Assembly (NCBI RefSeq): GCF_003937945.1
Contig: NZ_RSEC01000061.1
Span: 310,001-374,000, forward strand
Origin: Amycolatopsis eburnea
GTDB taxonomy: Bacteria > Actinomycetota > Actinomycetes > Mycobacteriales > Pseudonocardiaceae
Direction: 5' to 3'
Length of the DNA stretch: 64,000 nt
The position numbers and the translations under genes were made by a program. Positions 16,446-24,598 of the stretch are shown here, in pieces; within the stretch, counting starts at the first letter, position 1, and the number at the start of each line of letters is the position of its first letter. Below the pieces are notes generated by a model. That model saw only the letters and a program-made list of their open reading frames with translations. It did not search any database and was not told the origin of the DNA.

Positions 16446-17321
16446 ATGATCGTCATCACCGGGGGAACCGGCAAGCTCGGCTCGCAGGTCGTCGGCCACC
16501 TGCTCGACCGCGTCCCGGCCGCCGAAATCGGCGTGAGCGTGCGCGAGCCCGCCCGCGCGGCCGAACTCGCCGACCGGGGTGTCCGCGTGCGCCGCGGCGA
16601 CTTCGCCGACCCGGCATCGCTGGCCGAGGCGTTCGAAGGGGCGGCGCAGGTGCTGGTCGTCTCGACGGACTCGACCGGGGAAACCGCCCGCGCGCACCAC
16701 ATCGCGGCGATCGACGCCGCGCGCGAGGCGGGGGTGAAACGCGTTCTCTACACGAGCCACCAGGCGGCCGCCGGGGACTCGCTGTTCGCGCCGATGCCCG
16801 ACCACGCGGCGACCGAGCGGCACCTCGCCGCGGCGGGCTCGCCGTTCACCGCGCTGCGCAACGGTTTCTACGCCGCCACCGTCCCGCTGCTGCTGGGGGA
16901 GGCGCTGCGGACCGGCGAACTCGTCGCGCCCGCCGACGGGCCGGTGTCCTGGACCGCCCACGCCGACCTCGCCGAGGCGGCGGCGATCGTCCTGGCCGAG
17001 GAGGGGCGGTTCGACGGGCCGACGCCGCCGCTGACCGCGCCGGCCGCCCTCGACCTCGACGACGTCGCCGGCCTGCTCACCGAGCTGACGGGCCGCCCGG
17101 TCCGGCGGGTCGTGGCCGGGGACGACGAGTGGGTGGCCGGGCTGACCGGGCACGGCGTCCCGGAGGCGCAGGCGAGCCTGCTGCTCGGCATGTTCCACGC
17201 CGCGCGCCGGGGCGAATTCGCCGTCACCGGCCCCGCGCTCGAGGAGCTGCTGGGCCGTCCGGCGACGCCGTTGCGGACGGTCCTGGCGGCGGCGGTTGAT
17301 CACTATGAACGGGGTGTATAA
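16446..17321 (+). CDS. NmrA/QorB-like NAD(P)-dependent oxidoreductase
   Basis: 291 residues; ATG at 16446 with GAAGGGAA upstream. The N-terminal Rossmann motif is ITGGTGKLGSQVVGHLL, then VREPARAAEL and RRGDFADPASLAEAFEGA, the pattern of atypical SDRs of the NmrA/quinone-oxidoreductase QorB type. KRVLYTSHQAA takes the place of the catalytic region and no YxxxK is obvious, usual for this subgroup. Likely NADPH-dependent quinone reduction or redox sensing. The stop codon overlaps the left arm of the PadR-gene operator. Confidence 0.87.
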   Translation: MIVITGGTGKLGSQVVGHLLDRVPAAEIGVSVREPARAAELADRGVRVRRGDFADPASLAEAFEGAAQVLVVSTDSTGETARAHHIAAIDAAREAGVKRVLYTSHQAAAGDSLFAPMPDHAATERHLAAAGSPFTALRNGFYAATVPLLLGEALRTGELVAPADGPVSWTAHADLAEAAAIVLAEEGRFDGPTPPLTAPAALDLDDVAGLLTELTGRPVRRVVAGDDEWVAGLTGHGVPEAQASLLLGMFHAARRGEFAVTGPALEELLGRPATPLRTVLAAAVDHYERGV

Positions 17322-17336
17322 ACCGTAGCTATACAC
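17314..17336. promoter_or_regulatory. candidate PadR operator (GTGTATA-N9-TATACAC)
   Basis: Perfect seven-base arms separated by nine bases, 20 bases upstream of the padR-type start. PadR sites are typically such interrupted AT-rich dyads. The left arm overlaps the preceding stop codon. The nearby ACACCGTGT (17335-17343) is a second short dyad. Confidence 0.6.
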
Positions 17337-17355
17337 ACCGTGTACAGTCGTCGGC

Positions 17356-17877
17356 ATGTCGATCGGACTCACCTTGCTCGGGCTGCTCGAGGGCGGCCCG
17401 CGGCACGGCTACGACCTGAAACGCGCGTATGACGACCGGTTCGGGCACGACCGCCGGGTGCACTACGGCCAGGTCTATTCGACCCTCGCGCGGCTGCTGA
17501 AGCAGGGGCTCGTCGAGGCCGACGGCGTCGAGGTGGACGGCGGCCCCGAGCGGAAGCGCTACGCGATCACCGACGCCGGGGTCGCCGACGTCGGGGCCTG
17601 GCTGGGGACGCCCGAGAAGCCCGACGCGTACCTGCAGAACACGCTGTACACGAAGGTGGTGCTCGCGCTGCTGTCCGGCCGGCCGGCCGCCGAGGTCCTC
17701 GACGTCCAGCGGTCGGCGCACCTCGACGCCATGCGCGAGCTGACCCGCCGCAAGACCGGGGGTGACCTCGTCGACCAGCTGATCTGCGACCACGCGCTGT
17801 TCCACCTGGAGGCCGACCTCCGCTGGCTGGAGCTGACCGCGGCCCGGCTGGACCAGCTGGCGGAGGCGATCGCGTGA
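17356..17877 (+). CDS. PadR-family regulator of the adjacent ABC exporter
   Basis: 173 residues. Winged helix at 5-80 (LLGLLEGGPRHGYDLKRAYD, VHYGQVYSTLARLLKQGLVE, GPERKRYAITDAG) followed by a helical dimer domain. ATG at 17356, with no strong ribosome site. Its stop overlaps the GTG of the ABC ATPase (GTGA), so regulator, ATPase and permease form one operon that should be autoregulated through 17314-17336 and induced by the exported compound. Confidence 0.9.
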   Translation: MSIGLTLLGLLEGGPRHGYDLKRAYDDRFGHDRRVHYGQVYSTLARLLKQGLVEADGVEVDGGPERKRYAITDAGVADVGAWLGTPEKPDAYLQNTLYTKVVLALLSGRPAAEVLDVQRSAHLDAMRELTRRKTGGDLVDQLICDHALFHLEADLRWLELTAARLDQLAEAIA

Positions 17878-18554
17878 GCGACGTCCTGCTGGAGGCGACG
17901 GAAGTGCGGAAGGCCTACGGGCCGACCGAAGCGCTCGCGGGGGCGAGCCTGCGGGTGCGCGCGGGCGAGGTCGTGGCGTTGATGGGGCCGTCGGGCGCGG
18001 GCAAGTCGACGTTGCTGCACTGCCTCGCCGGCATCGTCCAGCCGGACGGCGGCACGGTCCGCTACGACGGCGCGGACCTGGCCGGCCTGTCCGACCGCGC
18101 CCGCTCTTCCTTGCGGCGCACGGACTTCGGGTTCGTGTTCCAGTTCGGGCAGCTGGTGCCGGAGCTGACCTGCCTGGAGAACGTCGCCCTGCCGCTGCGT
18201 CTCAACGGCGTACGCGGCAGGGTCGCCGCCGAGCGGGGCCGCGCGATGCTGGCCGAGCTGGACCTGTCGGGCATCGAAGGCAAGCGGCCGGGGGAGGTGT
18301 CGGGCGGGCAGGGCCAGCGGGTGGCGGTCGCCCGCGCGCTGGTGACCGCGCCGCGCGTGGTGTTCGCCGACGAGCCGACGGGAGCCCTGGATTCCCTCAA
18401 CGGCGAGCAGGTGATGCAGTTGCTGACGACCGCGGCCCGCGACCGCGACGCGGCGGTGGTCCTGGTGACGCACGAGGCCCGGGTGGCGGCGTACTCCGAC
18501 CGCGAGGTCGTCGTCCGCGACGGCCGGACCCGCCGGCTCGAGGCGGCCCGGTGA
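17874..18554 (+). CDS. ABC transporter ATP-binding protein, MacB/LolD type
   Basis: 226 residues, GTG start. Walker A is GPSGAGKST, the Q-loop follows in FQFGQLVPELTCLENVALPL, the signature is VSGGQGQRVAVARAL, Walker B is VVFADEPTGALDS, and the H-switch is LVTHEA. The EPTGALDS form marks the LolD/MacB/FtsE class that works with FtsX-like permeases, as found next door. GTGA overlaps on both sides. Confidence 0.93.
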   Translation: MSDVLLEATEVRKAYGPTEALAGASLRVRAGEVVALMGPSGAGKSTLLHCLAGIVQPDGGTVRYDGADLAGLSDRARSSLRRTDFGFVFQFGQLVPELTCLENVALPLRLNGVRGRVAAERGRAMLAELDLSGIEGKRPGEVSGGQGQRVAVARALVTAPRVVFADEPTGALDSLNGEQVMQLLTTAARDRDAAVVLVTHEARVAAYSDREVVVRDGRTRRLEAAR

Positions 18555-20539
18555 TCCGCCGCTGGATCGCCGACTTCGCCCTCGGCATGCGGCTCGCCCT
18601 CGGCGGCGGTGGGGTCCGGACCGCGTGGGCACGGCTGGCCCTGACCGCCGCCGGGGTCGGGTTCGGGGTGGTCGTGCTGCTCACCGCCACCTCCTTGCCG
18701 CACATGCTCGGCGCGCGGGCCGATCGCTCCGCCGGGCGGACAGCCGTCGCGGTGGCTGTGGACGGCGTCGACCCCGTCTACGCCGCCGAGCGCGACGACG
18801 AGTTCCGCGGGCGCGGTCTGCCGGGCTACCTCGTGCAGCCCACCGGTCCTCGCCTGCCCGCCGCGCCGGGTGTGGAACGGCTGCCCGGCCCCGGGGAGGC
18901 CGTGCTTTCGCCCGCGCTCGCGGCGCTTCTCCAGTCGCCGGAAGGGGAACTGCTGCGCCCGCGCTTCACGCAGCGGGTGATCGGCACCATCGGCGACGCC
19001 GGCCTGACCGGGCCCAACGAGCTGTTCTTCTACATCGGCTCCGCGACCGTCGCCACGCAACCCGGCGCCCTCACCGTCAGCGGGTTCGGCGGCGAACCCG
19101 TGCGGCGCGGGCTCGACCCGCTCGAACTGCTGCTGGTCGTGGTCGGCGCGACGACGTGCCTGGTGCCGGTGTTCGTCTTCGTCGTCACCAGCACCCGGCT
19201 CGCCGCGGCGGCGCGGGACCGGCGGCTGGCGGCACTGCGGCTCGTCGGCGCGGACCGCGGCCAGGTGCGCCGGATCGCCGCCGGGGAAGCCCTGCTCGGC
19301 TCGTTCGGCGGGCTCGTCGCCGGTGGGGCCCTGTTCCTGCTCGTGCGCGCGCTCGTCCCGCGGATCACCGTGTCCGCCTTCCGCGGCGGCATCTTCGCCG
19401 CCGACGTCGTGCCGGACTGGCGGCTCGCGGTCCCGGCCCTGCTGGCGCTGCCGCTGCTGGCGTGCGCGGCGGCCGTCTTCGCGCTGCGGCGGGTCGTCGT
19501 CGAGCCGCTCGGCGTCGTCCGGCGCGGCACGCGGGTGCGGCGGAAACTGTGGTGGCGCCTGCTGCCCGCGGTCGCCGGCGGGGCGCTGCTGGCCGTCCGC
19601 GCCGGGGCCGAGGACGCGCTCGACCCGGCCGTGATCGCCGGTGTCGTGCTGGTCCTCGCGGCCGTGCCGCTCGTGCTGCCGTGGCTGGTCGAGCGCGTCG
19701 CGGGGACGCTGCGCGGCGGGTCGCCCGCGTGGCTGCTGGCCGTGCGCCGGCTCCAGCTCGACAGCGCCACGGCCGCGCGGCTGGTCGGTGGCATCGCCGT
19801 CGTGCTGGCCGGATCCATTGCGCTGCAGGGGGTTTACGCGCGGGCGGAGAGCGACCAGCCGCCCGCGGGCGATGTCCGGGTGCTGGCGACCGCCTTCGCC
19901 ACGAGCCCCGCCGACGTCGAGGCGTTCACCACCGCCCTGCACGCGCTGCCCGGCCTGGCTGCGATTCCGGTGGTAACGGCGACGTGCGCGGGATGCGCGG
20001 CCGATTCTCCACAATGGACGAACGGCAGGCTGAGCGCGAACGCGACGATCCCCGCCGCCGGTCCCGATGTCGTGGAGGGCGTGCGGAACGTCGTGGGCTG
20101 GAACGGGGTCGTCGCGTCGCTGGGCACCGGCCGGGACGGCACCTACGCGCTCATCACGCGGGTGCTTTCGGTGGGTTCGGTCCTGGTGCTGCTGCTCGCC
20201 GCGGGCAGCCTGCTGATCGCGGCGTGGGAACAGCTCCGCGAACGTCGGCGCAGCCTTGCCGCGCTGATGGCGAACGGCGTCGGGCGCGGGGTGCTCGCCC
20301 GGTCGCTGCTGTGGCAGCTGGCGATCCCGGTGGCGGTGGCGGTCTTCGTCGCCGTGCTCGCCGGGCTCGGGCTCGACTGGCTGCTGCTCACCTGGGTGGT
20401 GCACCGCCCGATGGTGGTCGACCTGGCCACGATCGGCGTGCTGACCGCGACCGCGGCCGCCGCGGTGCTGGTCGTGACCGCCGTGACACTGCCGGTGCTG
20501 TGGCGGTCGGCCGGCCTGGAACAGTTGCGGGAAGAGTAA
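18551..20539 (+). CDS. FtsX-like ABC transporter permease
   Basis: 662 residues, GTG start overlapping the ATPase stop. Layout: one N-terminal helix (about 25-45), an extracellular domain to about 190, three helices (190-310), a second four-helix set from 345, a second extracellular loop with two cysteines (TATCAGCAAD, about 475), and a final three-helix FtsX domain at 535-650 (ITRVLSVGSVLVLLLAAGSL). This duplicated FtsX form is typical of actinobacterial antimicrobial-peptide and lipid exporters. It moves substrate with the preceding ATPase. Confidence 0.92.
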   Translation: MIRRWIADFALGMRLALGGGGVRTAWARLALTAAGVGFGVVVLLTATSLPHMLGARADRSAGRTAVAVAVDGVDPVYAAERDDEFRGRGLPGYLVQPTGPRLPAAPGVERLPGPGEAVLSPALAALLQSPEGELLRPRFTQRVIGTIGDAGLTGPNELFFYIGSATVATQPGALTVSGFGGEPVRRGLDPLELLLVVVGATTCLVPVFVFVVTSTRLAAAARDRRLAALRLVGADRGQVRRIAAGEALLGSFGGLVAGGALFLLVRALVPRITVSAFRGGIFAADVVPDWRLAVPALLALPLLACAAAVFALRRVVVEPLGVVRRGTRVRRKLWWRLLPAVAGGALLAVRAGAEDALDPAVIAGVVLVLAAVPLVLPWLVERVAGTLRGGSPAWLLAVRRLQLDSATAARLVGGIAVVLAGSIALQGVYARAESDQPPAGDVRVLATAFATSPADVEAFTTALHALPGLAAIPVVTATCAGCAADSPQWTNGRLSANATIPAAGPDVVEGVRNVVGWNGVVASLGTGRDGTYALITRVLSVGSVLVLLLAAGSLLIAAWEQLRERRRSLAALMANGVGRGVLARSLLWQLAIPVAVAVFVAVLAGLGLDWLLLTWVVHRPMVVDLATIGVLTATAAAAVLVVTAVTLPVLWRSAGLEQLREE

Positions 20540-20694
20540 CGGAACCGGGTGCGGCGCAACGGATTCCGCGCCGACTGTTCGGTCGGTACGGTGATGCTGC
20601 CCGAAGGGGCGCCCTCTTCGCCGTGGTGGCGCCGCCCGCGGCTCGGCGATGGTGGACGGGCAGATGTCCGCCGAGCCGAGTTTCGAGGCAGCCG

Positions 20695-21519
20695 ATGCGC
20701 ACCATGTACGACGCGCTCACCGCGCGCAACATCCTGAAGAAGGACCGGCGGCCCGCGCTGGTGGCCGGGTACGTCGACCGGATCAAGCTCGCGCCGTGGA
20801 CCGACGACGACTGGGCGCTCTTCCCGGACGCGCTGAAGGTGCGGATCGTCAAGAAGGCGTCCACAAACGACGGTCACGTCCTCGACGTGGAACCCGGCGA
20901 CGCGCGGCCCGAGGAAGCGCCCGGCTGGGCGGCGATGCGGCGCCGGTCGGGCTTCGCGCACCCGGTGATCTACTGCAACCGGTCGACGTGGCCGAAGGTC
21001 AAGGCCGCGTTCGCCGACCAGGGCGTCGAACCGCCGCTGTACTGGATCGCGACGGCCACCGGGCGCCCCGAAATCCCGCCGGGCGCGATCGCGGCGCAGT
21101 ACCTGCTCGACGTCGCGCCCGGCATCGACATCTCCGTCGTGGCGGACTTCTGGCCCGGCGTCGACGGGCCGTCACCGGCACCCCTTGCCACCGAACCCGG
21201 AGTGGAGCTCATGGAACGCATCACGGTCACCCCGCCCAACGCCGGCTCCAACACGGTCCGGCTCAACCTCTCCGGCAGCGCCGGCGCCGCGGTCATCGTC
21301 CGCCCGCGCATCAACCGCGACGGCGTGGCGAAGCCGATGTGGGTCGGCAACATCTTCGCGTGGGGCTCGGACAAGGTCGGCGTCGGCCACAACCCGAAGT
21401 CCGACCCGGGCTACGACGACCGCCTCACCTCCCACCGCCGGTTCGCACTGCCGGGCGCGGTGTGGGCCGACCTCGAGTACAGCGCGGCGGAGCCGTTCGA
21501 CATCGACGTGGTCGGCTGA
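20695..21519 (+). CDS. GH25-like (DUF1906/Rv2525c-type) protein with beta C-terminal domain
   Basis: 274 residues; ATG at 20695 with GAGG upstream. Residues 1-160 read as a short TIM-barrel: LVAGYVDRIKLAPWTDDDWA, then TNDGHVLDVEPGDARPEEAPGW with a D.E pair, HPVIYCNRSTW and YLLDVAPGIDISVVADFWPG. This pattern occurs in glycoside-hydrolase-25-like domains of actinobacterial and phage proteins. Residues 180-274 form an unrelated beta-rich domain. No signal peptide is seen, so either it is cytoplasmic or exported by another route. Activity is not proven. A strong hairpin follows. Confidence 0.65.
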   Translation: MRTMYDALTARNILKKDRRPALVAGYVDRIKLAPWTDDDWALFPDALKVRIVKKASTNDGHVLDVEPGDARPEEAPGWAAMRRRSGFAHPVIYCNRSTWPKVKAAFADQGVEPPLYWIATATGRPEIPPGAIAAQYLLDVAPGIDISVVADFWPGVDGPSPAPLATEPGVELMERITVTPPNAGSNTVRLNLSGSAGAAVIVRPRINRDGVAKPMWVGNIFAWGSDKVGVGHNPKSDPGYDDRLTSHRRFALPGAVWADLEYSAAEPFDIDVVG

Positions 21520-21544
21520 GGGCAGGGCGCGTGCAGTTCGCGCC

Positions 21545-21595
21545 GATCGGAGTGGCCAACGCGTCCGGGTCTCCGGTGTGTTGGCCACTCCGGTC
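21545..21595 (+). terminator. intrinsic-type terminator hairpin
   Basis: A 13-bp perfect stem (CGGAGTGGCCAAC / GTTGGCCACTCCG), extendable to 16 with one wobble pair, and a 19-base loop, starting 26 bases after the GH25-like stop. It separates that gene from the LacI operon. Confidence 0.75.
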
Positions 21596-21652
21596 GCCGA
21601 CGTCCGTCGGGTGCGTGCCGCTCGTGATCGGGCGGGCGCGCTCCGTGCCGTG

Positions 21653-21682
21653 TTGACACGTCCGCCGAGCAGGTGCCAGTAT
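21653..21682 (+). promoter_or_regulatory. candidate sigma-70-type promoter of the LacI operon
   Basis: TTGACA (21653-21658) and CAGTAT (21677-21682) with an 18-base spacer; the -35 is perfect, the -10 weak. The two LacI operators start 15 bases after the -10, so they cover the transcription start region. Confidence 0.55.
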
Positions 21683-21696
21683 CAGGATTAATCCGA

Positions 21697-21743
21697 TTGG
21701 AAACGTTTCCAAGTCCAGTATCCGGAACTGGAAACGTTTCCAG
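21697..21743. promoter_or_regulatory. two perfect 16-bp LacI-family operators
   Basis: TTGGAAACGTTTCCAA (21697-21712) and CTGGAAACGTTTCCAG (21728-21743) are both perfect palindromes with the central CG typical of LacI/GalR sites. Centre-to-centre distance is 31 bp, three helical turns, so two dimers would bind on one face. They lie between the promoter and the lacI-type ATG at 21770. Confidence 0.9.
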
Positions 21744-21769
21744 CACCTGACTCGAGGGTAGAAGCGACG

Positions 21770-22774
21770 ATGACGTCAACACGCGCCACGCTGCTGCAGG
21801 TGGCCGAGCGCGCCGGGGTCTCCCTGGCCTCGACCTCCCGCGCCCTGCACGGGACGGGCGCGAGCCGGGCGATGGTCGAGCGGGTCCGCGCCGCGGCCGC
21901 CGAGCTCGGGTACAGCGCGGACGCGATCGGGCGGTCGCTGCGGCTGAAGAAGACCTTCCAGGTCGCCTTCGCCGTCGCGGACATCGGGAACCCCGTCTAC
22001 GTCGAGATGATGCGGGCCATCCACGAGGTCCTCGAACCGCACGGCTACCGCGTCGTCGTGATGACCACCGGCGACACCGCGACGTCGACCACCGAACTCG
22101 TGCGCAGCCTCAACAGCGGGTTCGTCGACGGCATGATCGTCAGCCCGCTGCGCACCGACGACCGGCTCATCCGGGAGATCCAGCAGGCGCCGGTGCCGGT
22201 CGTGGTGATCGGGCGGGCGCTGGACGACCGGGGGATCAGCTCGGTCTCCACCGACTCAGCGGGCGGGATCGGCGCGGCCGTCCACCACCTGCACGCCATC
22301 GGCCGCCGCCGGATCGGGTTCCTCAACGGGCCCCTGGACACCACGCCCGGCGCGTCCCGCCAGCGCGGGTTCGACGCCGCCACCGAGACGACCGCCTTCG
22401 AGCTGGTCGACCAGGAGGTCGCCGCCGACTTCACCGTCACCGCCGGCCTCGAAGCCGCGCGCGGACTGCTCGCCCGCCACGACCTCGACGCGCTCGTCGC
22501 GGCCAACGACCTGCTCGCCATCGGCGCGATCCGCGCGGTCCGCGAGAAGGGCCTGTCGGTGCCCGGGGACGTCGCGATCACCGGCATGGACGACACCGAG
22601 CTCGGCCGGGTCTTCCAGCCGAGCCTGACCAGCGTGTCCCTCGGCTCGACCGAACGCGGGCGCGCGGCCGCGCGGATCATGCTCCAGCTCGCCGACGACC
22701 CGGACCACGAGGCCCAGCAGATCGCCGTCGGCCCGGAGCTGAGGGTCCGCGAGTCGACCGGAGGTGCCGCATGA
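21770..22774 (+). CDS. LacI-family transcriptional regulator of the sugar operon
   Basis: 334 residues. Residues 6-55 are the LacI headpiece (TLLQVAERAGVSLASTSRAL, then AAAELGYSADAIGRSLR with the hinge). The rest is the periplasmic-binding-protein-like ligand core (FAVADIGNPVYVEMMRAI, DGMIVSPLRTDD, GFLNGPLDTTPGASRQRGF, DALVAANDLLAIGAIRAVRE). The two operators 27-73 bases upstream imply autoregulation. Its stop overlaps the first permease ATG (ATGA), so regulator and transporter are one transcript. Ligand unknown. Confidence 0.95.
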   Translation: MTSTRATLLQVAERAGVSLASTSRALHGTGASRAMVERVRAAAAELGYSADAIGRSLRLKKTFQVAFAVADIGNPVYVEMMRAIHEVLEPHGYRVVVMTTGDTATSTTELVRSLNSGFVDGMIVSPLRTDDRLIREIQQAPVPVVVIGRALDDRGISSVSTDSAGGIGAAVHHLHAIGRRRIGFLNGPLDTTPGASRQRGFDAATETTAFELVDQEVAADFTVTAGLEAARGLLARHDLDALVAANDLLAIGAIRAVREKGLSVPGDVAITGMDDTELGRVFQPSLTSVSLGSTERGRAAARIMLQLADDPDHEAQQIAVGPELRVRESTGGAA

Positions 22775-23715
22775 CCGCGACCCTGACGCGCCCGGCGCCA
22801 CCGGCGGGGAAGAAGAAGCCCGTCCTGGCGCGCACCCGGCGGCGTGAGGCGATCGCCCTCGTGCTGCCGTCGCTGATCCCGATCCTGGTGCTCAGCGTCG
22901 CCCCGCTCGTCGTCGGCATCTTCCTCGCCTTCACCGACGCGCGCCTGGTGCGCCACCCGGACTACGACTTCGCCGGCGTCGACAACTTCGTCCGCCTCGC
23001 CGGCAACGACCTGTTCTGGGACTCGCTGCGGATCGGCATGATCTGGACCGTCGGCGTGACGCTGCTGCAGCTGGCCGCCGCGATGGGACTGGCCCTGCTG
23101 CTCAACTCCGGCCTGCGGCTCCAAGGCCTGACGCGCGTCCTCGCGCTCATCCCGTGGGCGATGCCGCCGGTCGTCGTGGCGATCATGTGGCAGATGATCT
23201 ACTCGGCCAACGGCGGCCCGCTCAACGCCTTCCTCGGCAGCGTCGGGCTGCCCGACGACATCAACTGGCTCGGCGACTTCTCCACCGCGCTGCCCGCCGT
23301 GATCGTCGTCGGCGTCTGGGTCGGCATGCCGCAGACGACGGTGACGCTCCTGGCCGGCCTGCAGCAGATCCCGGCCGAGCTGCACGAAGCGGCGTCGGTC
23401 GACGGCGCGGGCGCGTGGCGGCGGTTCACCGCGGTGACGTGGCCGAGCCTGCGCCCGATCGTCACCTCGATCACGTCGCTGAACTTCATCTGGAACTTCA
23501 ACTCGTTCTCGCTGGTCTACGTCCTCACCGCGGGCGGCCCCGGCGGCAAGACGATGGTGCCGGTGCTGTTCATCTACCTGGAAGCCTTCAAGAACCGCGA
23601 GATCGGCTACGCCGCCGCGATGGGCCTCGTGCTCGTCGTCGTGGTGGTGCTCATCCTCGCCGTCTACCTGCGGTCGCAGTTCCGCGACGACCGCACCGCC
23701 GGGAAGGGACGCTGA
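22771..23715 (+). CDS. sugar ABC transporter permease, MalF/UgpA type
   Basis: 314 residues with GGAGGTGCCGC before the ATG. Six membrane helices; the EAA loop is at about 210-230 (IPAELHEAASVDGAGAWRRF), contacting the ATPase. CUT1-family importers take up oligosaccharides or glycosides. There is no ATPase gene in the operon, so a shared MsiK-type ATPase encoded elsewhere is likely, as is usual in actinomycetes. Confidence 0.93.
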   Translation: MTATLTRPAPPAGKKKPVLARTRRREAIALVLPSLIPILVLSVAPLVVGIFLAFTDARLVRHPDYDFAGVDNFVRLAGNDLFWDSLRIGMIWTVGVTLLQLAAAMGLALLLNSGLRLQGLTRVLALIPWAMPPVVVAIMWQMIYSANGGPLNAFLGSVGLPDDINWLGDFSTALPAVIVVGVWVGMPQTTVTLLAGLQQIPAELHEAASVDGAGAWRRFTAVTWPSLRPIVTSITSLNFIWNFNSFSLVYVLTAGGPGGKTMVPVLFIYLEAFKNREIGYAAAMGLVLVVVVVLILAVYLRSQFRDDRTAGKGR

Positions 23716-24542
23716 TGCGGGTTCTCGTGCGCCCGGCCCAGTACGCGGCCCTCGCGCTCTACATCCTGTTCCTCGGTTTCCCGTTGCTGTGGCTCATTTC
23801 CGCGTCGGTCAAGTCGTCGGGGGAGCTGAACTCGCTGACGGTGAGCCTGCTGCCGAGCGAGTGGCACTGGGACAACTACACCGAGGCGCTGAACAAGCAG
23901 GGCCTGATCCGGTCCGCGGCCAACAGCCTGATCGTCGCGCTGGCCTCGACCGCGCTGTCGGTCGTCATCGCCGTGCCCGCCGCCTACGTCCTCGCGCGGC
24001 TCAAGGGAAAGGTGCGCGCGGCCGGCGTCGGGTGGATCCTGGTCAGCCAGGTCTTCCCCGTGGTGCTGATCATCCTGCCGCTGTTCCTCATCCTGCGGAC
24101 GCTCGGCCTGGCCGACAACCTCGCCGGCCTGACGCTCGTGCACACGACGTACATGCTGCCGTTCGCGCTGTGGATGCTGCAGGGCTACGTCGCCGCGATC
24201 CCGGTGGAGCTCGAGGAAGCCGGGGCGATGGACGGCGCGAACCGGCTCACCGTGCTGCGCACGATCGTCTTCCCGCTGCTGGCTCCCGGCGTCGTCGCGA
24301 CCGCGATGTTCAGCTTCGTCTCGTCGTGGAACGAATTCTTCTTCGCGCTGGTGCTGCTGCAGTCGCCGGAGAACTACACCCTGCCCATCACCCTCACCAT
24401 GTTCGTCGGCGGGGAGGGCAAGGTCGCCCTCGGCCCGCTCGCCGCGGGCGCCGTGCTCGCGGCCATCCCCAGCATCGTCTTCTTCGGCATCCTGCGGAAG
24501 AAGCTCACCAGCGGCCTGATGGCCGGGGCGGTGAAGGGATGA
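23715..24542 (+). CDS. sugar ABC transporter permease, MalG/UgpE type
   Basis: 275 residues, ATG overlapping the preceding stop (TGATG). Six helices with the EAA loop at about 170-190 (IPVELEEAGAMDGANRLTVL). It is the partner of the preceding permease. The final residues carry no extra domain. Confidence 0.93.
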   Translation: MRVLVRPAQYAALALYILFLGFPLLWLISASVKSSGELNSLTVSLLPSEWHWDNYTEALNKQGLIRSAANSLIVALASTALSVVIAVPAAYVLARLKGKVRAAGVGWILVSQVFPVVLIILPLFLILRTLGLADNLAGLTLVHTTYMLPFALWMLQGYVAAIPVELEEAGAMDGANRLTVLRTIVFPLLAPGVVATAMFSFVSSWNEFFFALVLLQSPENYTLPITLTMFVGGEGKVALGPLAAGAVLAAIPSIVFFGILRKKLTSGLMAGAVKG

Positions 24543-24598
24543 AAACCCTGTTTCCCCACCAGCTCTGTCCCTCAAAAGAACGCTCGAAAGGTCGGTCG

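Noticed and set aside
18625..21519. A 964-codon frame joining the FtsX region to the GH25-like protein
   Set aside because: The FtsX permease occupies another frame there; only the last 274 codons from 20695 are coding.
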